Under the pieces are notes generated by a model. That model had not been told where the DNA came from, did no database searches, and saw only the letters and a list, made by a program, of their open reading frames with translations. The position numbers and the translations under genes are program-made. A stretch of DNA of 64,000 nucleotides, from NCBI RefSeq assembly GCF_050389775.1, contig NZ_CP177144.1:4154001-4218000 (forward strand). The letters are read 5' to 3'. Positions 25,432 through 33,640 of the stretch are shown in pieces; position 1 is the stretch's first letter; each line of letters opens with the position of its first letter. The DNA is from Marinibacterium sp050389775. Lineage in GTDB: Bacteria > Pseudomonadota > Alphaproteobacteria > Rhodobacterales > Rhodobacteraceae.

Positions 25432-26616
25432 TCAGGCTCCCTGAGCCAGGCCGGGCATGGCGCCGGCGTCAGTGGATTCCGCCGGGTCGGGCGCCAGCAC
25501 GATGTAGAAGGTCGCGCCTTCTCCCGGCGCCGATTTCAGCACGACCTGACCGCCGATGCTTTCGACGACACGCCGAACAAAGGCCAGCCCTGCCCCCGTT
25601 CCGGGCCCGAATTCCTCGGGCTGGTGCAGGCGCTTGAACATGCGGAAGACCTGTTCCTGCTGGGCCTCGGGAATGCCGATGCCGTTGTCGCACACGTAGA
25701 TCACGTCGCGCAGCCAGCGCCCGCCCTGCTCGACCCGGTCGAGATGGCCGATATGGACCGCCGGCGTATCGGATCGGTTGTAGGTCAGACCGTTGACCAC
25801 CAGGTTGCCCAGCACGGTCGACAGGCCCGCCGCGCTGCCCCGGACCATCGGCAGGGGCGTGTCGATAACCAGGCTGGCGCCCTTTTCGGCCAGGGTTTCG
25901 GCCATCTGGTCGCGCAACTCGTCCACGACGGCGGCCAGATCGACGGTACCGTCCGATTCGTCGCGCCCGATCCGCGAGAAATCCAGCAGGGTGACGATCA
26001 GGTGTTCCATCTGCCGGCAAAGGTCCTGCATCCGGGTCAGCCGGCGCTGCGCATCCTCGGGCAGATGGGCGCCGTGATCCTCGGCCAGGAACCGCGCGTG
26101 ATTGGCGATGCCGCGCATCGGCGCGCGCAGGTCATGCGAGGCGATATGGGCAAATTCCGTAAGCTTGTCATTGGCTTCGCGCACCCGACGGGATTCCACG
26201 CGACTGCTTTGCAGGGCCTCGTCCCGGGCGGCAAGATCGGCCCGTGACGGCATCGTCAGGAAGGCCGGCAACAGGCGCGCCAGCTCGACCGCCGTATAGA
26301 CCGACACCACGGCCGTGGCGGCCTTGATCAGCCCCTGGAGGCCGTAGATCGGCAGCCACAGCGTGACCAGCCCGGCCAGGTGGCTGAGCGCACAGGCGGT
26401 TATGAAAGCGGCGAACAGCCGGGCGACCTTGGCATCGACCAGGTCCGGCCGGCGGCGCGCGGCCCGCAGGATGACCAGCGGGATGGTGAAATAGGCCAGC
26501 GCGATCATGACATCCGACAGCCCGTGCAGCGCCAGCAGGTCGGGCCGCCACAGCAGGCACATGCCATGGGGCATGAAGACATCCGACAGGAACAGCTCCT
26601 TCCATCCGTCCAGCAT
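25432..26616 (-). CDS. Histidine kinase with an ethylene-receptor-like copper-binding membrane domain
   Basis: A 394-residue membrane kinase. The first about 120 residues form three helices that match the ethylene-binding domain of plant ETR1 and cyanobacterial relatives: MPHGMCLLW, then LSDVMIALAYFTIPLVI, then FITACALSHL. ETR1 residues Asp25, Tyr32, Ile35, Pro36, Ile62, Cys65 and His69 correspond to Asp35, Tyr42, Ile45, Pro46, Ile72, Cys75 and His79 with identical spacing; Cys65 and His69 hold Cu(I) in ETR1. Then come a short coiled coil and a kinase core with His161 (HIASHDLRAP), LGNLVVNGLTYN and GTGAGLAFVRRV. It heads a four-gene signalling operon. Ethylene itself as ligand is inference. 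Confidence 0.9.
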   Translation of the reverse strand: MLDGWKELFLSDVFMPHGMCLLWRPDLLALHGLSDVMIALAYFTIPLVILRAARRRPDLVDAKVARLFAAFITACALSHLAGLVTLWLPIYGLQGLIKAATAVVSVYTAVELARLLPAFLTMPSRADLAARDEALQSSRVESRRVREANDKLTEFAHIASHDLRAPMRGIANHARFLAEDHGAHLPEDAQRRLTRMQDLCRQMEHLIVTLLDFSRIGRDESDGTVDLAAVVDELRDQMAETLAEKGASLVIDTPLPMVRGSAAGLSTVLGNLVVNGLTYNRSDTPAVHIGHLDRVEQGGRWLRDVIYVCDNGIGIPEAQQEQVFRMFKRLHQPEEFGPGTGAGLAFVRRVVESIGGQVVLKSAPGEGATFYIVLAPDPAESTDAGAMPGLAQGA

Positions 26617-26868
26617 GTCCCGTCCAACCCTTCCCCGCCCGATCCGGGCCAGACCCGCAGCAGATCCGCGCCAGATGGAGACCCGTTTCCGGCCCGATCA
26701 ACGCCCGGCCCGACACACCCCGTGCCCGGCCCCTGCGTCCGTTGCGCCCAGTCTGGACCCAGGACCTTATCAAAGGGTTAATTCTGCCCCGCCCCCATGA
26801 CGAACCGCTGGCCCCCGCGGCGATTTGCGCTAGGCTCGCCGCCAGTTCAGACCATCCGGACACGACAC

Positions 26869-27900
26869 ATGCGCATCTTCCATTCCGAAACCCACCGCCG
26901 CCATTTCCCCCAGGGCGAGCTGAACGGCGGCGAGCTTGTCACCCCGTTCGAGCGCCCCAGCCGCGTGGAATACGTGCTGAACCGGCTGAAGGACCGGGGC
27001 CTGACCGATATCGTGGCGCCCGATGCGCCCGACCGGGCGGCGATTGCCGCGCTCTGTGATCCGGGCTACCTGGAATTCCTGGAAACGGCCTGGGATCAAT
27101 GGGTTGCCGAAGGCTTCCGGGGCGAGATCATCGCCGCGTCCTTCCCCGTGCGGCGGATGCAGACGGCCCGCCCCCCGCGCAATATCGACGGCAAGGCGGG
27201 CTATTACTGCCTGGCCGCCGAAACGGCGATCACCAATGGCACCTGGGAGGCCGCGCTCGGCTCGGCGGCCTGTGCGCAATCGGCGACCCGGGCGGTGATC
27301 GGCGGCGCCCGCGGAGCGTTTGCGCTCTGCCGGCCGCCCGGCCACCATGCCACGGCCGACATGTACGGCGGCTATTGCTTCATCAACAACGCGGCGCTGG
27401 CGGCCGAGGCCCTGCGCGCGGGTGGCGCCGGGCGGGTGGCCGTACTGGACATCGACTTCCACCATGGCAACGGCACCCAGGACATCTTCTACGCCCGCGA
27501 CGACGTGTTCTTCGCCTCGCTGCACGGCGCGCCCGAAGATGCCTTTCCCTATTTCCTGGGCTATGCCGACGAGACCGGCAGCGGCGCGGGCGAAGGTGCC
27601 ACGCTGAACCTGCCGATGGCCCCCGGCACGCCCTATGCCACCTGGAGCCAGGCGCTGGACACCGCGATTGCCGCGATCCGCGCCCATGGGGCCGAGGCGC
27701 TGGTCGTGTCGCTGGGGGTGGATGCCTACAAGGACGACCCGATCAGCTTCTTCAAGCTCGACAGCCCCGATTTCACCGATGCCGGTCGGCGTATCGCCGG
27801 GCTGGGCCTGCCGACGGTCTTCTGCATGGAAGGCGGCTATGCCATCGAGGCCGTGGGCATCAACACGGTCAACGTCCTCGAAGGCTTCGAAGGCGCGTGA
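26869..27900 (+). CDS. Acetylpolyamine amidohydrolase/histone deacetylase family protein
   Basis: A 343-residue zinc amidohydrolase of the arginase/deacetylase fold. The signature CRPPGHHATADMYGGYCFIN carries the two catalytic His residues; DIDFHHGNGTQDIFY gives zinc ligands Asp and His; LGVDAYKDDP gives the second Asp; MEGGYAIEA ends the core. The opening segment MRIFHSETHRRHFP resembles bacterial acetylpolyamine amidohydrolases rather than acetoin-type proteins. Likely reaction: removal of acetate from acetylated polyamines in the cytoplasm. It stands alone, divergent from the kinase operon. Confidence 0.88.
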   Translation: MRIFHSETHRRHFPQGELNGGELVTPFERPSRVEYVLNRLKDRGLTDIVAPDAPDRAAIAALCDPGYLEFLETAWDQWVAEGFRGEIIAASFPVRRMQTARPPRNIDGKAGYYCLAAETAITNGTWEAALGSAACAQSATRAVIGGARGAFALCRPPGHHATADMYGGYCFINNAALAAEALRAGGAGRVAVLDIDFHHGNGTQDIFYARDDVFFASLHGAPEDAFPYFLGYADETGSGAGEGATLNLPMAPGTPYATWSQALDTAIAAIRAHGAEALVVSLGVDAYKDDPISFFKLDSPDFTDAGRRIAGLGLPTVFCMEGGYAIEAVGINTVNVLEGFEGA

Positions 27901-27924
27901 GCTGCGGGATGGCGGGCGGGGCGT

Positions 27925-27941
27925 CGCTGCCCGGGGCAGCG
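27925..27941. terminator. Hairpin between convergent genes (possible terminator)
   Basis: CGCTGCC-CGG-GGCAGCG lies in the 66-bp gap between the convergent HDAC-like and lyase-family genes. There is no T-tract, so intrinsic termination is not assured. Confidence 0.4.
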
Positions 27942-27966
27942 CGCGTCCGTCCCGCCGGCCCGGCCA

Positions 27967-28842
27967 TCAGCTGCGGCGCGACGAGGCGTAGGTTTCCGAC
28001 ATCTCGTAGTAATCGTCAAAGCCGATGCGCTGGCGCAGCTCGGTGAAATCCATCTGGCCGGGGCGCCGGTCCTCGCGCATGGCCCGCAGCGTGGTGACCA
28101 TGGCCTGCATGGCCGAGGCCATCAGCGACAGCGGATAGGCCGCGATCGAATAGCCGATGTCGCGCAGCTCGGCATTGGTCAGGTCGGGCGTCTCGCCACC
28201 TTCGACGATATTGGCCATCTTGGGCCCGGGCAGCTCGTCGCAGATCCGGCGCATCTCGGCCACGTCCTTGGGCGCTTCGACGAACAGGATGTCGGCGCCC
28301 AGCTCGGCAAAGCGCGCCGCCCGTTCGATGGCCTCGGACAGCCCGTGTTCATGGCGGGCATCGGTGCGCGCCAGGATCAAAATGTCCTGCCCCTGTTCGC
28401 GCAGGGCGCTGCGCTCGTCCACCGCCGCGCGGATGCGGTCAAAGGCTTCCTCGCGCGTGACCACGGCCTTGCCCGGCGTATGGCCGCAGCGCTTGGGCGC
28501 CAGCTGGTCCTCGATCATGACCGAGGCACAGCCGGCCTTGGCAAAGCCCGACACCGTCCGGCGCACGTTCATCGCGTTGCCATAGCCGGTGTCACCGTCG
28601 CCGATCAGCGGAATGTCGATGGCATCGGTGATGTTGCGGGCCTGGTCCAGCACCTCGGAATAGCTCATCAGGCCAAGGTCGGGCGCGCCGATCCGGCTGG
28701 CCGAGGTGGCAAAGCCCGACATGAAGGTCAGCGGATAGCCTTCCTGCTGGATCAGCTTGGCCGAAAGGGCATCGAAACAGCAGGGCATCGTGTGGCACTC
28801 CTCCTGCGCCAGCAGGACGCGGAGATTGTCGGCAACGGTCAT
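27967..28842 (-). CDS. Isocitrate lyase/phosphoenolpyruvate mutase superfamily enzyme (2-methylisocitrate-lyase-like)
   Basis: A 291-residue TIM-barrel enzyme. Mg-binding GDGDTGYG (Asp82, Asp84) and the active-site loop PKRCGHTPGKAVV (Cys119) are the hallmarks of C-C bond lyases such as PrpB; mutases and hydrolases of the superfamily lack this Cys motif. It would split a 2-substituted malate or isocitrate-type acid into pyruvate or glyoxylate plus a second acid. It begins 5 bp after the TRAP large permease, so the transported acid is probably its substrate or a precursor. ATG 28842 is chosen for GTGAGA upstream; ATG 28854 would overlap dctM. Confidence 0.85.
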   Translation of the reverse strand: MTVADNLRVLLAQEECHTMPCCFDALSAKLIQQEGYPLTFMSGFATSASRIGAPDLGLMSYSEVLDQARNITDAIDIPLIGDGDTGYGNAMNVRRTVSGFAKAGCASVMIEDQLAPKRCGHTPGKAVVTREEAFDRIRAAVDERSALREQGQDILILARTDARHEHGLSEAIERAARFAELGADILFVEAPKDVAEMRRICDELPGPKMANIVEGGETPDLTNAELRDIGYSIAAYPLSLMASAMQAMVTTLRAMREDRRPGQMDFTELRQRIGFDDYYEMSETYASSRRS

Positions 28843-28847
28843 GGGTC

Positions 28848-30122
28848 TCACCATTTGAACGGGATATAAAGCGCGAGATCGGGCACGGCATAAAGCGCGG
28901 CAACGGTCACGAGCATCAGGACAAGGAAGGGCCAGACCCCCCGGGCGACCTGCGCCAGCGAGGTTCGGGCCACGGATTGGATGACATAGAGGTTCAGCCC
29001 GACAGGCGGGGTGATCAGGGCGATTTCGACCATGATGACCATGTAGATGCCGAACCAGACCGGGTCAAAGCCCAGGGCCAGCACGGTGGGCAGCAGCACG
29101 GGCGTCATGATCAGGATCATGGACATGGCCTCGAAGACCAGGCCCATCAGCACCAGCACGACCGACACGGCCACGATGAAACCCAGCGGCCCGTCGAACG
29201 TCTGGGCCAGGAAGGCCGAGACATCCTGGGGGATGCGATAGAGCGCGATGGCCTTGCCGAAGACCTTGGCCCCGGCGATGATCAGCAGGATGGCCACGGT
29301 GGTCAGCGCGCTTTCACGCACGGCGGCCCAGAAATCGGCCAGGCTGAGCGAGCGCAGCCAGAAGGTCGTGATGACCAGCGCCGCGGCAAAGCCCACGGCC
29401 GCGCCTTCGGTCGGCGTGAAGGCCCCCGAGTAGAGCCCGGCAATGACCAGCAGGGCCAGGGCCAGCGAGGGCAGCGCGCGCTTGGTGGCCTGCACCCGCT
29501 CGGGCCAGCTGGCCGGGGCCATGGGCGTGTAGGCCTGCGAGAACCGGCTGTAGAGCATCGAAAACACGACAAAGAGCGCGATCAGCACGATGCCCGGGGC
29601 GATGCCCCCGAGAAAGAGCGCAATGACCGATTGCTCGGTGACAAAGCCGTAGACGATCATCGGGATCGACGGCGGGATCAGGATGCCCAGCGTGCCCCCG
29701 GCGGCCAGCAGGCCGTAGACAAAGCGCCGGTCATAGCCCCGGCTGATCATCTCGGGGATGGCCACCGTGCCGATCGTCGCGGCGGTGGCCACCGACGAGC
29801 CGGAAATCGCGGCAAAGAGCGCACAGCTGAGGATCGTGGCCACGGCCAGCCCGCCGGGCCAGTGCCCGACCCAGGCCTGCACGGCGGCAAAGAGGTCGCG
29901 CCCCACCCCGCCTTTCAGCAGGACGTTGGACATCAGCAGGAACAGCGGCACGGCCAGCAGGATGAACCCGTCCAGCGTCGACAGCACGGCCTGCGGGGCC
30001 ATCAGGGGCGAGAACCCGCCCAGCATGAGCATGCCAAGCCCCAGCCCGCCCAGGGCAAAGGCCACGGGCACGCCGAGCAGCAGCAGCGCGAACAGCGCCA
30101 GAAGGATCAGGATGACGGTCAT
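28848..30122 (-). CDS. dctM: TRAP transporter large permease subunit DctM
   Basis: A 424-residue membrane protein with about 12 hydrophobic helices, starting at ALLLLGVPVAFALGGLGLG as in DctM/SiaM proteins. Conserved stretches SGSSVATAATIGTVAIPEM and GTLGILIPPSIPMIVYG contain the residues that bind Na+ and gate the elevator domain. It forms the ion-coupled channel of a TRAP importer with DctQ (overlap ATGA) and the binding protein DctP. Length and motifs are normal. Confidence 0.94.
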   Translation of the reverse strand: MTVILILLALFALLLLGVPVAFALGGLGLGMLMLGGFSPLMAPQAVLSTLDGFILLAVPLFLLMSNVLLKGGVGRDLFAAVQAWVGHWPGGLAVATILSCALFAAISGSSVATAATIGTVAIPEMISRGYDRRFVYGLLAAGGTLGILIPPSIPMIVYGFVTEQSVIALFLGGIAPGIVLIALFVVFSMLYSRFSQAYTPMAPASWPERVQATKRALPSLALALLVIAGLYSGAFTPTEGAAVGFAAALVITTFWLRSLSLADFWAAVRESALTTVAILLIIAGAKVFGKAIALYRIPQDVSAFLAQTFDGPLGFIVAVSVVLVLMGLVFEAMSMILIMTPVLLPTVLALGFDPVWFGIYMVIMVEIALITPPVGLNLYVIQSVARTSLAQVARGVWPFLVLMLVTVAALYAVPDLALYIPFKW

Positions 30123-30616
30123 TCGTGGCTGCTCCCCAGGGTCACGGTTGTGCCGTCGCGAAGGCCGGCCAGTTCGGCCAGGGCCTGCAGCGACAGCAGG
30201 GCAAAGCCCACGGGCACCGACAATTCGGCCACCCAGGCCGGCAGGTCCAGGATCGACCCGGTGGTGCGCCCGCGCACCCAGCTTTCATGGAAGATGTCCC
30301 AGCCGTACCAGGTCACGATCAGCGAAAAGACCAAGACGAAGACGAGGGCAAAGGCCACGCAGGCCCTCTGGACCGGGCGGGGCAACAGGCCGGTCACGGC
30401 ATTGACCGTGATGTGGTGGCGCAGGGCCAGCACATGGGCCATGGCCAGCAGGCAGCCCCAGATCAGGCAGAGCTGGCTGAGCTCGGCCGCCCAGATCGTC
30501 GGGCGGGTGAAGAAATAGCGGGCGACGACCTCGTAGGTCAGCATCGCGCCGGTCGCGGCCAGAAGCACCGCGCCCAGCATGCCCGCCAGGCGGGACACTT
30601 GTGAAATCAATGACAT
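30119..30616 (-). CDS. dctQ: TRAP transporter small permease subunit DctQ
   Basis: A 165-residue membrane protein with four hydrophobic helices. The family pattern EVVARYFFTRPTIWAAELSQ, with the conserved Trp and Glu of the second helix, is clear, followed by RHHITVNAVTGLLP. It supports and orients DctM in the inner membrane. ATG 30616 is preceded by TGAGGCC; the stop overlaps the dctM start by 4 bp, which ensures coupled synthesis. Confidence 0.92.
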   Translation of the reverse strand: MSLISQVSRLAGMLGAVLLAATGAMLTYEVVARYFFTRPTIWAAELSQLCLIWGCLLAMAHVLALRHHITVNAVTGLLPRPVQRACVAFALVFVLVFSLIVTWYGWDIFHESWVRGRTTGSILDLPAWVAELSVPVGFALLSLQALAELAGLRDGTTVTLGSSHE

Positions 30617-30668
30617 GGGGGCCTCAGACACGAGCCGGGAATGGGGCAACTCGCCCCGGAAAGATCGA

Positions 30669-30694
30669 CCGGCGGGCGCGTGTCGGCCCGCCGG
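30669..30694 (-). promoter_or_regulatory. Intercistronic hairpin between dctP and dctQ
   Basis: CCGGCGGGC and GCCCGCCGG form a perfect 9-bp stem around an 8-nt loop in the 94-bp gap between the binding protein and the small permease. With no T-tract it is more likely an mRNA-stabilising or partial-attenuation structure that keeps DctP in excess of DctQM. Confidence 0.5.
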
Positions 30695-30710
30695 AGAGCG
30701 TGCGGCGGCG

Positions 30711-31688
30711 TCAGTCGCCCAGGCTGTCCAGGATGCCCTGGCCGGCCTCGCCCGAGGCGGCGACGTAATTGTCGTAGACCGGCTGGACGACCTCTTTCCA
30801 GGCCGCCAGGTCCTCGTCCGACAGCTCGACGATGGTCATGCCGTTCTCTTCGGCCGCGGCATAGGCCTCGGCCTCGATCTGGGACATGCGGTCGCGCACG
30901 TCTTCCTGGGCCACGGCCGCGGCCTCGGTGATCTGGGCGCGGATCTCGTCGGACAGGCCGTTCCACCAGTCGGTGTTGACGACAACGACAAATTCGATGT
31001 CGGCATGGTTGGTCACGGTGATCGTGTCCATGACCTCCCACAGCTTGCGCGACTTGACGCCCGACACGCCGGTCATGCCCACGTCGACGGTGCCGCGCTG
31101 GTAGGCCAGGTATTGTTCCGATCCCGAGATCAGCGTCGGCGCGCCGCCCGCGGCGGTCACGAAATCGCCCAGGGTCTTGCCGAAGACCCGGACCTTCTTG
31201 CCTTCCAGGTCCTCGGGCCGGGTGATCGGGCCGCCCTGCGACAGCAGGATCGCCCCGCCATAGGCCTGCCAGTAGAGGATCTGGCCGCCGGTCTCGGCCA
31301 CGGCCGTCTCGATCGTGTCGCGCACGGTGCTGCCCTGGGCCACGGCCGCGCGGACCTTGTCTTCGGTGTTGAAGAGGAAGGGCATGTAGAACACGTCGAC
31401 CACCGGCGCGTCACCGACATAGCGCGTCAGCGAGGCCACCCCGGCCTCGATCGCGCCGGAGCCGACGGCGGCGGGCACTTCCTTGTCCTTGTAGAGCGTG
31501 GCGCTGTCGTAGATCTCGACATCGATGGCGCCGCCGGTGCGCTCCTCGACCTCTTTCTCGAACAGCGACAGGTTTTCGCCCAGGTGGCTGGTCAGGGGCA
31601 GCTGCAGCGAGATGCGCATCTTTTCCTGGGCCACGGCCGTGCCGGCAACAAGGGCGCCGATGGCGGCGCCAAGCAGAATACTCTTCAT
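30711..31688 (-). CDS. dctP: TRAP transporter periplasmic substrate-binding protein DctP
   Basis: A 325-residue exported protein; signal peptide MKSILLGAAIGALVAGTAVA with cleavage before Gln21. The mature protein begins MRISLQLPLTSHLGENLSLF and contains LEGKKVRVFGKTLGDFVTAAGG, with the Arg that usually pairs with the substrate carboxylate, then SGSEQYLAYQRGTVDVG. It captures an organic acid in the periplasm for DctQM. GGAGGAG precedes the ATG. It heads the operon dctP-dctQ-dctM-lyase; a candidate operator lies 108 bp upstream. Confidence 0.93.
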   Translation of the reverse strand: MKSILLGAAIGALVAGTAVAQEKMRISLQLPLTSHLGENLSLFEKEVEERTGGAIDVEIYDSATLYKDKEVPAAVGSGAIEAGVASLTRYVGDAPVVDVFYMPFLFNTEDKVRAAVAQGSTVRDTIETAVAETGGQILYWQAYGGAILLSQGGPITRPEDLEGKKVRVFGKTLGDFVTAAGGAPTLISGSEQYLAYQRGTVDVGMTGVSGVKSRKLWEVMDTITVTNHADIEFVVVVNTDWWNGLSDEIRAQITEAAAVAQEDVRDRMSQIEAEAYAAAEENGMTIVELSDEDLAAWKEVVQPVYDNYVAASGEAGQGILDSLGD

Positions 31689-31795
31689 GGTGTCTCCTCC
31701 CGATGGCCCATGGCCTCCCCGGCCCCGGGCGGCGACCACCTTAGCCGCTGGGCCACGTCGCGCAACCCCCTTGATCTGCGTAATATTTCCACAAC

Positions 31796-31811
31796 TGCAC
31801 CGGATGGTGCA
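31796..31811 (-). promoter_or_regulatory. Candidate operator upstream of dctP
   Basis: TGCACC-GGAT-GGTGCA is a perfect 6-bp inverted repeat with a 4-bp centre, next to an AT-rich TAATATTTCC stretch that could hold a promoter for dctP on the minus strand. Its dimensions suit a GntR or LacI type regulator. No regulator gene is adjacent. Confidence 0.45.
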
Positions 31812-31888
31812 AAGTCCGGCGACCGTCCGACCGGCCCGGCCGCGCCCCCCCGCCCCCGCGTGCCGCCAGGCGGCCGGACGGGCCGGGC

Positions 31889-31911
31889 GGTGGGGTAAAC
31901 CCCACCCTACG
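31889..31911 (-). repeat. REP-like palindrome, copy 2
   Basis: On the minus strand CGTAG is followed by the hairpin GGTGGGGT-TT-ACCCCACC. It lies 74 bp after the stop of the Dpp-type binding-protein gene and may also act as its transcription end signal. Confidence 0.65.
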
Positions 31912-31984
31912 GGCGGCCGGCCGAAACGGCACCGCCCGGGCCATGATGACCCGGGCGGCGTTCGGTACGTCCTGCGGGAAGAGG

Positions 31985-33541
31985 TCAGTCGCAGGTCCAG
32001 TACATGGTCGAGAAATCGTAATCCCAGCTCATCATCGGCTTGAAGCCATAGCCCTGCAGGCACTCGCTCATGGCGTGGCGCTTCTGCTGGACCAGCATGT
32101 AGACGTCGGATGCGCTTTCATGCAGCTTGACCTGGATCTCCTTGTAGATCGCGTTCTGCTCGGCCACGTCGGTGGTGGCCCGCGAAGCATCGATCAGGGC
32201 GTCGATCTCGGGATCCTGCTGCCATTCCATCGACGCCCAGGTGCCGGCGCTGTCGGAATGGTATTGCACGTAGAACACCGAATCCGGCGAAGGATAGGAC
32301 GGGCCGTTGAAGACCTGGGTGGTCGCCGGCGTGGTCTCGGCGGCGCCGGCCAGTTCGGTGATGCGGTTCCAGGGCTCGGGCTTGAGGTCGAGCGTGATGC
32401 CGATGGCTTCGAGATTGGCTTGCATCAGCAGGGCGATGTCTTCCTCGAAGGACAGGCCCGCCACGTAGGTATGGCTGATGGTCAGGTCCTGGCCTGCATA
32501 TTTCGACTTGGCCAGTTCCTCGGCAGCCTTTTCCAGGCTGTATTCCGGGGCCGGCAGATCCGAGGCATAGGCATCGGCAAAGGCCGGGGCCATCGGGCCG
32601 TTCATCGGCGCGCCGGGGTAGATGACCGACTGGATCGTGTCGTAATCGGTGGCATACTGGATCGCCCGGCGGACATGGACGTCATCGGTCGGCGCGACCT
32701 TGGTGTTCATCTTGATGTAGAACCCCGTTGCCGTGGGGATTTCCTCGACCCGGTAATTGTCCATCGCGGCGATGGCCTCGAAGGTCTCGTTGGCATGGGC
32801 ATTGGCCGAGAACGCCAGTTCCCCCGAGCTGGCCAGGGCCTTGACCGTGGCCTCGTCGTTGGTGATCACGAAGCGGATCGTGTCGATCGGCGTGCCCTTG
32901 TCCCAGCCGGCGTGGTAATCGGCATACCGTTCGACCACCATTTCCGAACCGCGGTTCCAACTGGCCAGCCCGTAGGGCCCGGCGCCGAAGCTGGCCGCAC
33001 CCACGGCATCCTCGCCCCATTCCTCGCCCGAGGCGGCCTTGACGGCCTCTTCGTTCAGCACCAGCAGCAGGGGCGTCGTGGTGATGAAGGGGGCAAAGAC
33101 CTTGGTCAGGCCGATGCTGACGGTCTTGTCGTCGACGGCGGTGACCGCCGCGGGGTCGACCAGGCCGGTGAACAGGTAGGACGGGCCTTCGTTCAGGGCC
33201 AGCAGGCGCTGGATCGAATAGACCACGTCCGAGGCCTGGACCGGCGAGCCGTCCTGGAAGGTCGCGCCGTCCTTCAGGGTGAAGGTATAGGTCAGGTTGT
33301 CGTCGGAAACCTCCCAGCTGTCGGCCAGCTGGGGCACGATGGCGCCGTCGGTGTCCAGCGTGGTCAGCCCGTCATAGAGGTTCACCGCGCCCATGTACTC
33401 GGTGTAATCGTTGACCTTGGCCGGGTCGATCGTGCCGAAGACCTGGGTGGCGTTGACGGTGATCGCCACCTCGGCCAGGGCCGGGGCGGTCATCATCGTG
33501 GTTGCGGCCAACGCCGCGAGGGTACGTTTCGTGAGTGTCAT
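31985..33541 (-). CDS. Peptide/nickel-class (family 5) ABC transporter substrate-binding protein
   Basis: A 518-residue periplasmic SBP_bac_5 protein with signal peptide ending TMMTAPALA before Glu24. Typical segments are NLYDGLTTLDTDGAIVPQLADSWEVSDD, of which the LADSWEVS core is most conserved, then LKDGATFQDGSPVQASDVVYS. The family binds oligopeptides, glutathione, opines and other amide-rich compounds. It is the last gene of the Dpp-HyuA-DUF917 cluster and is separated from the DUF917 gene by two tandem hairpins. Given its company, a hydantoin-like or modified amino acid ligand is plausible. Confidence 0.92.
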   Translation of the reverse strand: MTLTKRTLAALAATTMMTAPALAEVAITVNATQVFGTIDPAKVNDYTEYMGAVNLYDGLTTLDTDGAIVPQLADSWEVSDDNLTYTFTLKDGATFQDGSPVQASDVVYSIQRLLALNEGPSYLFTGLVDPAAVTAVDDKTVSIGLTKVFAPFITTTPLLLVLNEEAVKAASGEEWGEDAVGAASFGAGPYGLASWNRGSEMVVERYADYHAGWDKGTPIDTIRFVITNDEATVKALASSGELAFSANAHANETFEAIAAMDNYRVEEIPTATGFYIKMNTKVAPTDDVHVRRAIQYATDYDTIQSVIYPGAPMNGPMAPAFADAYASDLPAPEYSLEKAAEELAKSKYAGQDLTISHTYVAGLSFEEDIALLMQANLEAIGITLDLKPEPWNRITELAGAAETTPATTQVFNGPSYPSPDSVFYVQYHSDSAGTWASMEWQQDPEIDALIDASRATTDVAEQNAIYKEIQVKLHESASDVYMLVQQKRHAMSECLQGYGFKPMMSWDYDFSTMYWTCD

Positions 33542-33591
33542 CTTTGGTCCCTGTTGTTGTGTCGGAGAGCTTGGGGGGCGCCTCCTTCCCC

Positions 33592-33640
33592 TCGCCCGCC
33601 CGGCGGGCGAAACTGGTGCCCTCACCCGCCCAGCGGGTGA
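33592..33640 (-). promoter_or_regulatory. Two tandem hairpins between DUF917 and the binding-protein gene
   Basis: TCGCCCGCC-C-GGCGGGCGA (33592-33610) and TCACCCGC-CCA-GCGGGTGA (33622-33640) are near-identical palindromes 11 bp apart. The second one contains the DUF917 stop codon (33622-33624). They probably stabilise or partition the mRNA so that the last gene, the binding protein, is expressed at a different level. Confidence 0.55.
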
